Shown here piece by piece: positions 8,334-16,149 of a DNA stretch of 40,298 nucleotides. Position 1 is the stretch's first letter. Each line of letters opens with the position of its first letter. The stretch is taken from NCBI GenBank assembly GCA_903898675.1, contig CAIUGM010000019.1, positions 1 to 40,298 on the forward strand, read 5' to 3'. Both the position numbers and the translations under genes were made by a program. Below the pieces are notes generated by a model. That model had not been told where the DNA came from. It did no database searches and saw nothing but the letters and a program-made list of their open reading frames with translations. This DNA comes from an uncultured Verrucomicrobiota bacterium (GTDB lineage Bacteria > Verrucomicrobiota > Verrucomicrobiia > Opitutales > Opitutaceae).

Positions 8334-9620
8334 ATGCATCGAATCTTTCCCCCGCCATTGTCCCGTCTCGCCTCGCCGGCGGGGGTTCGCCTCGGGCTGA
8401 TCCTACTCAGCCTCGCGACGGCAACCGCGTCCGGCACTGCAGTCGCGCCTCTCTGGCGCTTCGATTCAGGCCTGCAGTTCCGGGCCGGGGTTGACACCAA
8501 TCCCGACGGAACGAGCGGCACGTCCGCCGCCGTGCTCGGGGCGGCCTCGACCGCCACCTATGCGGCGGGCCTCAACCTCGGGCTGACGCTGGCCGCCGCC
8601 ACCCCGGACCGGTCGGCGCTGAAGTTCGTGTATGCCGGCGAGGCCGTGCGCTTCGACCGCTGGTCGGGCGAGGACTTTGCCACGCACCGGCTCAGTTTCA
8701 CCGGACGGTTTGCGACCGGTCGGTGGAAATTCAGCGGCGAGGGTTCGACGCTGTTTGTCGCCGGGCCGGACGAAACCCTGCGCTCGGTACCCTCGGTCAA
8801 CGCCAACGCGATCGCCCTCTGGCGCGAGCGCCGCCGCCAATGGCAGCACCGGCTCAAGCTGCAGGCGCAGGCCGATCTCGGTCTCTGGGTGGTCCGCGGC
8901 ACCGGCACGCTCCTCGCCTACGACTACCTCACCGCGGTCAAGGCGGGGCAGGTCGCGTTGGCCAACCGCTCCGATCTCCAGGGTGCGCTGGACCTCGGCT
9001 GGAAACAGAATCCCGGTTCGCTGTGGCTCGCCGGCGTGCGGGCCGGACACCAGCAGCAGGCGGCCATCGCCCTGCCCAACTGCGGCTACGACTACTCCAA
9101 CGACTACACCCGCCTGGCCGCCGGCTGGGAGGGAAAACCCTGCGCCAACACAACCGTCACGTTCGCGGCCGGCCCTGACTTCCGTCACTACACCGGCACG
9201 ATCGATCGCACTGTTTTTCTCGGCGGCCGCGACCGCACCTCGCTGTGGGTGGAAGGGGCATTCCTGGCGAAGCTGAGTCCGGTCCTCACCCTGACCGGCA
9301 AGGTGGTCCGGATGGACTGGCTCTCGAGCACGGGGAAATCGGCGTACCTGGACACCTGCGGCGACACCGCGCTCGCCTGGACGCCGGACCCGGCCTGGAC
9401 CGTACGCCTCACGGCCAGGCTGCACCGCTGCGATTATTTTCCGCTGGTGCGGGATGACTGGGAATCGCTTGCCGGGGCCGGCGCCGGCTGGAAGCTTTCG
9501 CCGCGGACCGAGGTGACGCTCGACGTCCTGCGGCACCGCGGGTGGAACAACCTTGCCGCCTACTCCGAGCGCGAATTCCACCGGGTGGTCGTGAGCCTCG
9601 GGGCCGTGACCAGGTTTTGA
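8334..9620 (+). CDS. Predicted outer-membrane beta-barrel protein
   Basis: The 428-residue product begins with a signal-like segment (about 10-36, GVRLGLILLSLATATASG) and is followed by alternating hydrophobic/polar stretches rich in Gly, Tyr, Trp and Arg. It ends in VTRF, the terminal Phe common in Gram-negative barrels. No named family is recognised; length would suit a 14-18-strand channel. Start choice is uncertain: ATG at 8334 is preferred, with 8277 possible. The 295-bp gap to the divergent gene at 8038 holds no gene and no recognisable site. It is followed by an 11-bp-period TGCGCA site and the CoA-transferase gene. Confidence 0.6.
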   Translation: MHRIFPPPLSRLASPAGVRLGLILLSLATATASGTAVAPLWRFDSGLQFRAGVDTNPDGTSGTSAAVLGAASTATYAAGLNLGLTLAAATPDRSALKFVYAGEAVRFDRWSGEDFATHRLSFTGRFATGRWKFSGEGSTLFVAGPDETLRSVPSVNANAIALWRERRRQWQHRLKLQAQADLGLWVVRGTGTLLAYDYLTAVKAGQVALANRSDLQGALDLGWKQNPGSLWLAGVRAGHQQQAAIALPNCGYDYSNDYTRLAAGWEGKPCANTTVTFAAGPDFRHYTGTIDRTVFLGGRDRTSLWVEGAFLAKLSPVLTLTGKVVRMDWLSSTGKSAYLDTCGDTALAWTPDPAWTVRLTARLHRCDYFPLVRDDWESLAGAGAGWKLSPRTEVTLDVLRHRGWNNLAAYSEREFHRVVVSLGAVTRF

Positions 9621-9630
9621 CGCCAGGCCC

Positions 9631-9658
9631 TGCGCAAAATCTGCGCAGGACTTTGCAA
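9631..9658. promoter_or_regulatory. TGCGCA direct-repeat site before the CoA-transferase gene
   Basis: TGCGCA (9631-9636), TGCGCA (9642-9647) and TTGCAA (9653-9658) stand exactly 11 bp apart, one DNA turn each. The last unit ends 61 bp before the ATG at 9720. This is one of three places with two perfect hexamers at this period. A possible -10, TACAGT, is at 9701-9706. The binding protein is unknown. Confidence 0.55.
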
Positions 9659-9719
9659 CCGATGGTCAGTTTCGGGGCTTCGCTCTGCGGCCGGCCTCGG
9701 TACAGTCAAGGTCACCCTC

Positions 9720-11021
9720 ATGACTACCAAGGCCCTTGACTGGAAATCCCGTGCCATCTCCGCCGCCGAGGCGCTCGCGCTGGTCCGCTCCGATACCAAC
9801 ATCTTCATTCACGGCGCCTGCGCGACCCCGGCCCCGTTGATCGACGCGCTCTGCGCCCGGCACGACCTCGAGGCGGTGCGCCTGTACCACCTGCACACCG
9901 CCGGCCCCGCCCCGTTCGCCGACAGTGGCCGCGAGAAGGAATTCCGCTCGGTGTCGCTTTTCACCGGCGCGCCGCTGCGCAAGGCCATCGCCGAGTCCCG
10001 CGCCGATTTCGTCCCGATCTTCCTCTCCGACATCCCGGGCCTGTTCCTCAGCGGCAGCGTGAAGCTCGACGTGGCCCTGCTCCAGGTCTCGCCCCCCGAC
10101 CGCCACGGCATGTGCTCGCTGGGCACCTCGTGCGACGCCGCGAAGGCCGCCGCGGCCACCGCCCGCCTCGTGATCGCCGAGATCAACGAGCAGATGCCGC
10201 GCACGCACGGCAACAACGTCCTGCCCTTCGCGCAGATCAACGCCTTCATCGCCACGAACCGCCCGCTGCATACGCACGGGTCCGAGCCGGAGACGCCCGT
10301 CGAGGCGCGCATCGGCGAAATCGTCGCCGACCTCATCGAGGACGGCTCCACGCTGCAGATGGGCATCGGCGGCATCCCCGACGCGGTGCTGTCGCGGCTG
10401 CACAATAAAAAGGATCTCGGCATCCACACGGAGATGTTCTCCGACCGCGTGGTCGACCTGGTCGAGTCGGGCGCCGTCACCAACCGCCTCAAGAACGTCG
10501 GCGTCGGCCGCATCATCACGAGCTTCACCAACGGCACGAAGCGGCTCTTCGACTTTGTCGACGACAACCCGCTGGTCGCCTTCTATCCCTGCGACTGGAC
10601 GAACGACACCGCGGTCATCCGGAAAAACCCGAAGGTCGTCGCGATCAATTCCGCCATCCAGATCGACCTCACCGGCCAGGTCTGCGCCGACTCGATCGGC
10701 CACCGGATCTATTCCGGGATCGGAGGCCAGATGGATTTCATCCGCGGCGCCGCGCTGTCCCCGGGCGGCAAGCCGATCATCGCCCTGCCCTCCACCGCGT
10801 CGAGCGGGCGCATCTCGCGGATCTGCCTCCAGCTGGCGGCCGGCGCGGGCGTCGTCACGACCCGCGGCCATGTGCACTGGGTGGTGACGGAGTACGGCGC
10901 GGTCAACCTGCACGGCCAGACGCTGCGCGAGCGCGCCGCCGCCCTCATCTCGATCGCGCACCCCGATTTCCGCGCGGAACTCGAGCGCGACCTGCGGACG
11001 ATCCGCCCGGCCATGGCCTGA
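9720..11021 (+). CDS. Acyl-CoA:carboxylate CoA-transferase / acetyl-CoA hydrolase family
   Basis: The 433-residue protein belongs to the Cat1/Cat2 (acetyl-CoA hydrolase/transferase) family, which moves CoA between acyl-CoA and carboxylates such as acetate, propionate or 4-hydroxybutyrate. Supporting segments are HGACATPAPLIDAL near the N-terminus, GSVKLDVALLQVSPPDRHGMCSLG (reported here only by its ends, residues 112-135), MGIGGIPDAV, IHTEMFSD with the putative catalytic Glu238, and GGQMDFIRGA near residue 345. Its size resembles 4-hydroxybutyrate CoA-transferase. It could serve fermentation or acetate handling. The start has AAGG at a suitable distance and a TGCGCA repeat upstream. Confidence 0.9.
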   Translation: MTTKALDWKSRAISAAEALALVRSDTNIFIHGACATPAPLIDALCARHDLEAVRLYHLHTAGPAPFADSGREKEFRSVSLFTGAPLRKAIAESRADFVPIFLSDIPGLFLSGSVKLDVALLQVSPPDRHGMCSLGTSCDAAKAAAATARLVIAEINEQMPRTHGNNVLPFAQINAFIATNRPLHTHGSEPETPVEARIGEIVADLIEDGSTLQMGIGGIPDAVLSRLHNKKDLGIHTEMFSDRVVDLVESGAVTNRLKNVGVGRIITSFTNGTKRLFDFVDDNPLVAFYPCDWTNDTAVIRKNPKVVAINSAIQIDLTGQVCADSIGHRIYSGIGGQMDFIRGAALSPGGKPIIALPSTASSGRISRICLQLAAGAGVVTTRGHVHWVVTEYGAVNLHGQTLRERAAALISIAHPDFRAELERDLRTIRPAMA

Positions 11022-11028
11022 GCGCCGG

Positions 11029-11045
11029 AACGCAAGCCATGCGCA
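11029..11045. promoter_or_regulatory. TGCGCA-type repeat before the gene at 11114
   Basis: AACGCA (11029-11034) and TGCGCA (11040-11045) are 11 bp apart, ending 68 bp before the GTG at 11114. One unit is imperfect. It matches the period and position of the other sites in the window. Confidence 0.4.
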
Positions 11046-11113
11046 CCAAACGACAGTCAACTATTGGCAAAAGGTGCTGAGCGGCAGGCGGCCTTTCGTG
11101 GAATACTGTCCCC

Positions 11114-11575
11114 GTGCAAACTGAACTCTTGCTGGCACTCGAAGCCCTGCGCCCGGGCATTCGCGCCAACTGGGAAAACCTGCTGCGCATCGAGCGGATC
11201 AACTCACCCCTGGCCAATCCGGACACGTTGGTCCACCTGCTGGACACGACCCTCGACGAAATTTTCCGCGACCTCCATGTCTGGTCGCCGCGCCGCCATC
11301 CGCCCCGGGCCCATGAGCCCCTGTGCCCGTGCGGCCGCAATCCCCTGCTGGCCTATTTCTCTTCCGGCCGGCAGGCCCTGCGCGAGGCCCTCATCGTGGT
11401 CGAGTCCGCCAGCCACGAGCACCTGGTCCACCAGCGGGATGTGGCCATGGAATGTCTCGACCAGGTTTTCGATCACATCGCGCGCCGCGAGATCGAGTCG
11501 TTCTGCGCGATCTGCCAGTTTCGCTCCGCCGTGGTCAACGCCGCCGTCGTCGCCCGCCAGCCCGCGCACGCGTAG
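11114..11575 (+). CDS. Unrecognised small protein with two Cys pairs
   Basis: The 153-residue protein starts at GTG and is not assigned to a family. It is mostly predicted helical (MQTELLLALEALRPGIRANW at the start). It has CPCG at 71-74, a Cys at 114 and CAIC at 131-134, so a metal site is possible. There is no signal peptide, so it should be cytoplasmic. It lies 92 bp after the CoA-transferase and has its own TGCGCA-type upstream site. Codon use fits the neighbours, which supports it as a real gene. Role unknown; a small regulatory or metal-binding protein is conceivable. Confidence 0.6.
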   Translation: MQTELLLALEALRPGIRANWENLLRIERINSPLANPDTLVHLLDTTLDEIFRDLHVWSPRRHPPRAHEPLCPCGRNPLLAYFSSGRQALREALIVVESASHEHLVHQRDVAMECLDQVFDHIARREIESFCAICQFRSAVVNAAVVARQPAHA

Positions 11576-11590
11576 GCGCGGGTCTATTCG

Positions 11591-11659
11591 TAGGGGCGCA
11601 GACTTGCTGCGCCTCGTGCACGGCATCATGGGCGAGGGCGCAGCGAGACTGCGCCCCTA
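11591..11659. repeat. Palindromic intergenic repeat, family 1 copy A
   Basis: A 23-bp arm (11591-11613, beginning TAGGGGCGCAGACTTGC) is repeated inverted at 11637-11659 with one mismatch, across a 23-bp spacer. The same arm occurs at 21631-21697. The structure is REP-like and non-coding, just downstream of the gene ending at 11575. Confidence 0.8.
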
Positions 11660-11674
11660 CTACGCGTCAGATAG

Positions 11675-11810
11675 TTTTCACCACCGAGGCCCGGAGACAC
11701 CGAGTCGGGCCAGACAGCACTGATTGCTCAATGTCCATCGGCCAATGTTCCCGGATCATTTTCCGACCCGATGAACATCGAACAATGAACGCTGACCGAT
11801 GAGCGATTCC
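11675..11810 (+). repeat. Composite intergenic repeat, copy 1
   Basis: A block opening TTTTCACCACCGAGGC, with a GGAGACACCGAG segment, is followed by an ATG/TGAACATCGAACAATGAAC-rich block. The same order of blocks recurs at 37915-38047 (same strand) and, reverse complemented, at 23932-24045. It ends 7 bp before the stop codon of the AraC-type gene. No coding capacity is seen. Confidence 0.75.
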
Positions 11811-11817
11811 GGCCGCG

Positions 11818-12726
11818 CTAGGCCGGCGCGGCCTGCTGGAGTTTCTCGCGGTAGGCGGAGGGCGGCTCGCCGGCCACGCGGCGGAAGACACGGTTGAACT
11901 GCGACAGCGACTGGAAGCCGGCCTCGTACGCGGCCTCGCTCACGCGCTTGTTCGGGTTCAGCAGCAGGTTCTTGACCTTCTCCACGCGCACCCGCGCCAC
12001 GTAGTCGGTAAAGGTCAGGCCCGTCGCCTTGCGGAAGCTCTTGCAGAAATAGAACGCGCTCATGTTGACCGCGCGCGCCACGCTGGTCAGCGACAGCTCG
12101 TCGGCATGGTGCTCGGTGATGAAGGCGCGGGCGCGGCTGATGGCCGGCGCCTCCTGCGCCTCCTCGCGCACGACCAGCTGGTTGCTGAGGGAGGAAAGAT
12201 GCTGCGCGAAAATCGTCAGCAGGCGGAGGATCGACTTGTACTGCTTCTGCGAGACGACGCGGCTCTGGTAGAAGGCCTCCTCGTATTTCTTGAGGTCGGT
12301 CTCCACGCCGAACTTGAGCAGGGCGCGGGTGACCTTTGCGAGCTGGGTGGCGTTGGGCTGGTGCAGCAGGATCTGGCCCGTCTGGAGGAAGGCGACGAGG
12401 TTTTCCCCGACGCGCACCGGGACCGCCGAGTCGCACAGCCCGGCAAAGCACTTGAGGGTCTTCGCCTCGAGCCCGCAGGCTTCCTCCACCTTCTTCTGCA
12501 TCTGCAGGCACGCGGAGCAGGAGTGGTTGGTGCCGGCCATGAGCGCGCAAAAGGGATTTTCGTTCGGGTCCCCGCGGTGCGGCAGGTCGAAGGTCTCCAT
12601 CGCCCGCAGGTTCAGCGGCAGCCCGGTCGTTTCGCGGAACGCCTTCTCGTAGTCGCGGTAGATCTGCGAACGACGGAGCTGATCGACCAGCGTGCGCTTG
12701 TGGCGGGTGGCATCGGGGACGGGCAT
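11818..12726 (-). CDS. AraC-family transcription regulator with PocR sensor domain
   Basis: From the ATG at 12726 the protein has 302 residues. Residues about 15-180 form a PocR-type ligand-binding domain with six cysteines (60, 70, 73, 84, 93, 98) in the arrangement NPFCALMAG / HSCSACLQMQ / LKCFAGLCDS. Residues about 200-297 form the AraC double helix-turn-helix (SVARAVNMSAFYFCKSFRKA and AAYEAGFQSLSQFNRVFRRV). PocR domains sense small organic molecules, and the Cys cluster suggests a metal or redox input. A longer start at 12816 is possible. A cluster of TGCGCA hexamers lies upstream, so it may regulate itself or be a target. Whether it is the factor that binds the TGCGCA sites is untested. 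Confidence 0.88.
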   Translation of the reverse strand: MPVPDATRHKRTLVDQLRRSQIYRDYEKAFRETTGLPLNLRAMETFDLPHRGDPNENPFCALMAGTNHSCSACLQMQKKVEEACGLEAKTLKCFAGLCDSAVPVRVGENLVAFLQTGQILLHQPNATQLAKVTRALLKFGVETDLKKYEEAFYQSRVVSQKQYKSILRLLTIFAQHLSSLSNQLVVREEAQEAPAISRARAFITEHHADELSLTSVARAVNMSAFYFCKSFRKATGLTFTDYVARVRVEKVKNLLLNPNKRVSEAAYEAGFQSLSQFNRVFRRVAGEPPSAYREKLQQAAPA

Positions 12727-12788
12727 GTCCACCGGGTTACGCCCCGCGCCGGGACCGCGCAAGCGAACACGGCCGGTGCGCCAATTTA

Positions 12789-12826
12789 TGCGCAGCAGTG
12801 GCCAAGCGATGCGCAAAAAGTGCGCG
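12789..12826. promoter_or_regulatory. TGCGCA repeat cluster upstream of the PocR-AraC gene
   Basis: TGCGCA at 12810-12815 and TGCGCG at 12821-12826 are 11 bp apart; another TGCGCA is at 12789-12794, 21 bp (about two turns) away. The cluster lies 63-100 bp before the ATG at 12726 on the minus strand. Confidence 0.5.
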
Positions 12827-13244
12827 ACAAATTCTGCGGCAACTACGCCAAGATTCGCCCGGCCCGGCGCGGCCCCCGGGCGTAAGGTAGCCGCGGCCGC
12901 CCCGGCCCGGATGCGGCGGCCGCACTTTCCCGTTCCTTGCGCTCCTCACTTTCTGCTGCCGCGCCAGTCGCGTCAGCCCACCCAGGACACTCCCCGACTG
13001 CGGGCATCGCGTCCGGCTTCACCCACCCGCCCCGCGGCTGGGCTCACCCTTGCGCGATTATTACCCAGCCCCGGCCTGCCTTACCCGGTGGGCGCGCCCA
13101 CTGGCGCGGTTCAGCAGATTATTTTGCCGAACGGGAAACCCTGCAGGGTTTCGTCGCCGCGCTTGGGGCGAAAGCGGAAGCGTGGCAGCCAGTAGACGAA
13201 CCCGGCCCGTCCGGAGACGGGCCCTCCACCTTGAGCCGTGCGAC
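12827..13244. other. Non-coding gap with two strong palindromes and a hairpin
   Basis: No convincing gene is present in this 418-bp stretch, which is GC-rich with no codon-like third-position bias in any frame. It holds a 14-bp perfect palindrome GTGGGCGCGCCCAC (13088-13101), an 18-bp perfect palindrome GAAACCCTGCAGGGTTTC (13135-13152), and an 8-bp GC hairpin (13204-13211 with 13216-13223). The hairpin lies just beyond the stop of the gene ending at 13245 and could help end its transcript, although no T-run follows. The palindromes could be operators; nothing identifies a binding protein. Confidence 0.5.
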
Positions 13245-13775
13245 TCAGGCCGCGGCGGCGAGGCGGGTGGCCAGGGCGTAGACCGTCTGCACGACCTCGG
13301 GCACGGCGGCCGCCACGGCCGGGGACAGCTCCATGCTCATGGGCTGCATAGCTTCCACGGCGACCGCATACTGGTGGAACCGCGGCGGCGGGTTCATGCG
13401 GGCCAGCGTTGAAAAAAGATCCTTCAACCCGAAGTCATCGACGCCCAACCCACGCGGAAGTTCGCCGAATACCCCAAGCTGAAGGAAAGTAATGGTCCCG
13501 GCGGGCTCGCCGTTCCGGGCCGCCCGAATCAGGACAATGTCGCTCGCGCTCTCGATCTCCGACGGCAGGCAGGCCCCGCCCGTCCCGATCCCGAGCAACC
13601 GCACCCCTTGCACCGGCATCTCGTCCTCGAGTTGGCGCAGGATGTGGATCCCCACGCCGGCATCGCCCATCACGAGGTAGCCGAAGCCGAGCACCAGGAC
13701 CCGGTCGCGCGCCAGATCCAGCGGACTGGTCATGGGGCTGCCGGCATCGGTCAGGGTTTCTTGGAGGCTGATCAT
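13245..13775 (-). CDS. Degenerate HybD/M52 hydrogenase-maturation-protease-like protein
   Basis: The 176-residue product (ATG at 13775; 13733 also possible) has the fold signature of M52 endopeptidases that trim the large subunit of NiFe hydrogenases: RVLVLGFGYLVMGDAGVG at the start, RNGEPAGTI mid-protein, and AVAVEAMQPMSMELSP in the C-terminal half. By my hand alignment to E. coli HybD the three nickel ligands are all changed: Glu16 to Ala, Asp62 to Arg (or Ala) and His93 to Asp. It may therefore be a non-catalytic relative. No hydrogenase gene lies in the window. It points away from hemN with a 321-bp divergent gap. No Shine-Dalgarno. Confidence 0.72.
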   Translation of the reverse strand: MISLQETLTDAGSPMTSPLDLARDRVLVLGFGYLVMGDAGVGIHILRQLEDEMPVQGVRLLGIGTGGACLPSEIESASDIVLIRAARNGEPAGTITFLQLGVFGELPRGLGVDDFGLKDLFSTLARMNPPPRFHQYAVAVEAMQPMSMELSPAVAAAVPEVVQTVYALATRLAAAA

Positions 13776-14096
13776 CGGAGGTGGGGAGTGGCAAACGCTC
13801 GAAGCAGTGAGCGGGAGTTTTGGATGAGCGCACAATACCTGAAATCCGGACGGGCCGATGCGCGTCTGTTGGCAAAATGTGTTCGTATCTTGCAGTTCCT
13901 TTTTTCGCGTCAGCCGGGCGCCGGCTGACGCGAAGGGACCGGGCCAAACCGCGCGCTTCCGGGCGTTTTTTCCCGGCCGGAAGGCCGCGATCGATCAGCC
14001 GCGCCCCGGCCACCGCAAGATATGCACAGCCTGCAGCAACGCCGGCGTTGCCGCCGGCCGGGCCGCCTGCTAACCTGACGGCAACCTCCACCACCC
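13776..14096. other. Divergent gap upstream of hemN with a 14-bp hairpin
   Basis: This 321-bp gap separates divergent starts at 13775 and 14097 and holds no gene. A perfect 14-bp stem (13904-13917 with 13921-13934, 3-nt loop) follows a T-run at 13898-13905. Because the T-run precedes the stem on the plus strand it is not an ordinary forward terminator. It could be a leader hairpin of the hemN transcript or a REP-like element. A weak TGCGCG-N5-TGGCAA pair is at 13859-13875. Anaerobic FNR-type boxes (TTGAT-N4-ATCAA) were looked for and not found. Confidence 0.5.
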
Positions 14097-15467
14097 TTGA
14101 TCACTGTCGATTTAGACCTCGTCCGGAAATACGATATCTCCGCCCCCCGCTACACCTCCTACCCCACGGCGGTGGAGTTCAAGGACTTCCCCTCGGCCGC
14201 GCCGCTGCTGGCGCACCTCGACCGGTCGAACCGCGATGCCTCGGTGCCGCTTTCGCTCTACTACCACCTGCCGTTCTGCGAGACCCTCTGCTGGTTCTGC
14301 GGCTGCACGACCGTCATCACCCTCAACCACCGCACGCCCGACGCCTACCTCGACTACCTCGAGAAGGAAGTCGCCCTGCTCGCGCCCCGCGTCCACCCGG
14401 ACCGCCAGGTGGTGCAGCTCCACTACGGCGGCGGCACCCCGACTTTCTTCCAGGCCCCGCAGCTCGCCCGCCTGAACGCGATCACGCGGAAATATTTCAA
14501 GCTCGCCCCGGACGCCGAGCTGAGCGTCGAGATCGATCCCCGCCGGCTGTCGCGCGAACAGGTCGTCGCCCTGCGCCAGAGCGGCTTCACCCGCGCCTCG
14601 CTGGGCGTGCAGGACTTCAATCCCGCCGTGCAGCTGGCCGTGCACCGCATCCAGCCGCGCGCCATGACCGAGCAGGCCATCGCCTGGCTGCGTGAGGAGG
14701 GTTTCACGTCCATCAACATCGACCTCATCTACGGCCTGCCCTACCAGACGGTCGAGAGCTTCACCGACACCTTGAAGCAGGTGCTCGAGATCAACCCCGA
14801 CCGGCTGGCGGTGTTCAGCTACGCGCATGTGCCGTGGATGAAGCCCGCGCAGAAGCTACTCGAGCGGGAGGCCGCCCTGCCCACGCCGGAGACCAAGCTC
14901 GCGATGCTCAAGCTCATCACCGAGACCCTCACGAGCCGCGGTTACGTCTACATCGGCATGGACCACTTCGCCCGCGAGACCGACGAACTCGCCGTCGCCC
15001 AGGCGGCACGCACGCTCCAGCGGAACTTCCAGGGCTACAGCACGAAGGCCGGCGCGGAGATCCTCGCCCTCGGCATCTCGGCGATTTCCCAGACACCGAA
15101 CAGCTACCGGCAGAACCACAAGACACTCGAGCCGTACTACGCCGCCCTCGACCGCGGTGAACTGCCCGCCAGCCGCGGCGTGGAGCTCTCGACCGAGGAC
15201 ACGCACCGCCGCGAGATCATCATGCGCGTGATGTGCCACCTGCGGCTCGACTACGCCCAGCTGTCGCGGGAATTCGCCTGCGATTTCACGGCAAAGTACG
15301 CGACCGAACTCGCCCGCCTGCAGCCCCTGGCGGACGACGGCCTGGTGCGGCTCACTCCGGATGGGTTGCAGGTGACAGACCTCGGCCGGCTTTTCCTGCG
15401 CAACATCGCCGTGTGCTTCGACGCCTACTACGCGCCCGAAACGAAGCGGCACTCGCGGACAGTGTGA
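14097..15467 (+). CDS. hemN: Oxygen-independent coproporphyrinogen III oxidase (radical SAM)
   Basis: HemN converts coproporphyrinogen III to protoporphyrinogen IX in heme synthesis without oxygen, using SAM and a [4Fe-4S] cluster. The 456-residue protein has the N-terminal YDISAPRYTSYPTA motif and the radical-SAM cysteines 61, 65 and 68 plus Cys70 in FCETLCWFCGC. HYGGGTPTFF follows, then NIDLIYGLPYQT, and the C-terminal HemN domain (about 360-440). Length matches true HemN rather than HemW. The start is TTG at 14097; no in-frame ATG gives the expected N-terminus. It supplies heme for the many cytochromes nearby; the later step is encoded at 36048. Confidence 0.95.
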   Translation: MITVDLDLVRKYDISAPRYTSYPTAVEFKDFPSAAPLLAHLDRSNRDASVPLSLYYHLPFCETLCWFCGCTTVITLNHRTPDAYLDYLEKEVALLAPRVHPDRQVVQLHYGGGTPTFFQAPQLARLNAITRKYFKLAPDAELSVEIDPRRLSREQVVALRQSGFTRASLGVQDFNPAVQLAVHRIQPRAMTEQAIAWLREEGFTSINIDLIYGLPYQTVESFTDTLKQVLEINPDRLAVFSYAHVPWMKPAQKLLEREAALPTPETKLAMLKLITETLTSRGYVYIGMDHFARETDELAVAQAARTLQRNFQGYSTKAGAEILALGISAISQTPNSYRQNHKTLEPYYAALDRGELPASRGVELSTEDTHRREIIMRVMCHLRLDYAQLSREFACDFTAKYATELARLQPLADDGLVRLTPDGLQVTDLGRLFLRNIAVCFDAYYAPETKRHSRTV

Positions 15468-15482
15468 GGCCGCCGAATTTTT

Positions 15483-15785
15483 ACCACAGAGGCACGGAGA
15501 CGCAGAGACGAACCGGATTTTTGAACCGCTAATTTCCGCTAATTGGACGCCAATTCCGATCTTTGCCGGAATAATTCATTCTGCGTTGACCACGAATAAC
15601 ACGAATTCTTCGCGAATTGTGGCGGTCGGAATAAAACCCAGACAGATCAAGAAGTAGTAACACCTGTATCTGGAATACTGCCTCTACCTGTCCCCGTTTC
15701 TGAACCATTCGTGTCAATTCGTGTAATTCGTGGTTAAACCGCATGAGTCCGGCTTAGTGAGCCGTTAGTGTGGATTGGTGGTTAA
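15483..15785. repeat. Nested inverted-repeat element in the hemN-cupin gap
   Basis: The 321-bp gap between 15468 and 15788 has no gene and is built of repeats. A CCACAGAGGCACGGAG block (15483-15510) is followed by two nested inverted pairs. The outer pair is AACCGCTAATTTCCGCTAA (15524-15542) with its partner at 15765-15783. The inner pair is ACCACGAATAACACGAATT (15589-15607) with its partner at 15716-15735, 18 of 19 bases matching. The inner arms enclose about 108 bp of unique sequence. Related outer arms recur at 16682-16749. Confidence 0.75.
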
Positions 15786-15788
15786 CCT

Positions 15789-16127
15789 CTATCCGCCATC
15801 CGCGGCCGCGAGATAATCTTCCCGCACCGGCGAAAACACCTCAATCGCCACCGTGTCCTCGAGTACCACCGCGCCATGCTCCACTCCGCCCGGGACACAC
15901 CAGCAGTCCCCGGGCTTGGCGTCGAAGGTCTCGGTGCCGATCGTGAAGCGGAGACCGCCGCTGATCAGGTAGCCCGTTTGCTCGTGTGGATGGGCGTGTT
16001 GCGGCAGCACCCGGCCCTTCTCGAGATGGAACTCGGTGAAGTGGGTCTTGGCGCCGTGGGCCAGGGTTTTCAGGCGGACACCCGGCAGAACCTCGCGGTA
16101 ACCGGAATCGTTGGCGGGAGTGAACAT
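15789..16127 (-). CDS. Small cupin-domain protein
   Basis: The 112-residue protein is a single cupin barrel. Motif 1 is seen in LPQHAHPHEQTGYLISG (two His, a Glu/Gln region and the conserved Gly) and motif 2 in PGDCWCVPGGVEHGA (Pro-Gly, then His). These would bind one metal ion. Such proteins act as sugar isomerases, dioxygenases or regulators; this one cannot be placed further. It lies 22 bp after the RidA gene on the same strand and is probably co-transcribed. No Shine-Dalgarno. Confidence 0.85.
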   Translation of the reverse strand: MFTPANDSGYREVLPGVRLKTLAHGAKTHFTEFHLEKGRVLPQHAHPHEQTGYLISGGLRFTIGTETFDAKPGDCWCVPGGVEHGAVVLEDTVAIEVFSPVREDYLAAADGG

Positions 16128-16149
16128 GGAATGAGGGATCGGGGTTGAT

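Noticed and set aside
6458-8494. Long open frame on the plus strand (678 codons)
   Set aside because: It lies antisense to the nitronate monooxygenase-like gene and mirrors its codons; composition is Arg/Gly/Ala-rich with no domain. A shadow of GC-rich coding.
9666-11060. Long minus-strand frame opposite the CoA-transferase
   Set aside because: Antisense shadow; Arg/Asp/Val-rich with no recognisable motifs.
13245-13775. Evidence for a NiFe hydrogenase locus
   Set aside because: Only a degenerate protease-like gene is present; no structural or hyp genes occur in the window.
13776-14096. FNR-type box for hemN
   Set aside because: No TTGAT-N4-ATCAA-like sequence is present in the gap.
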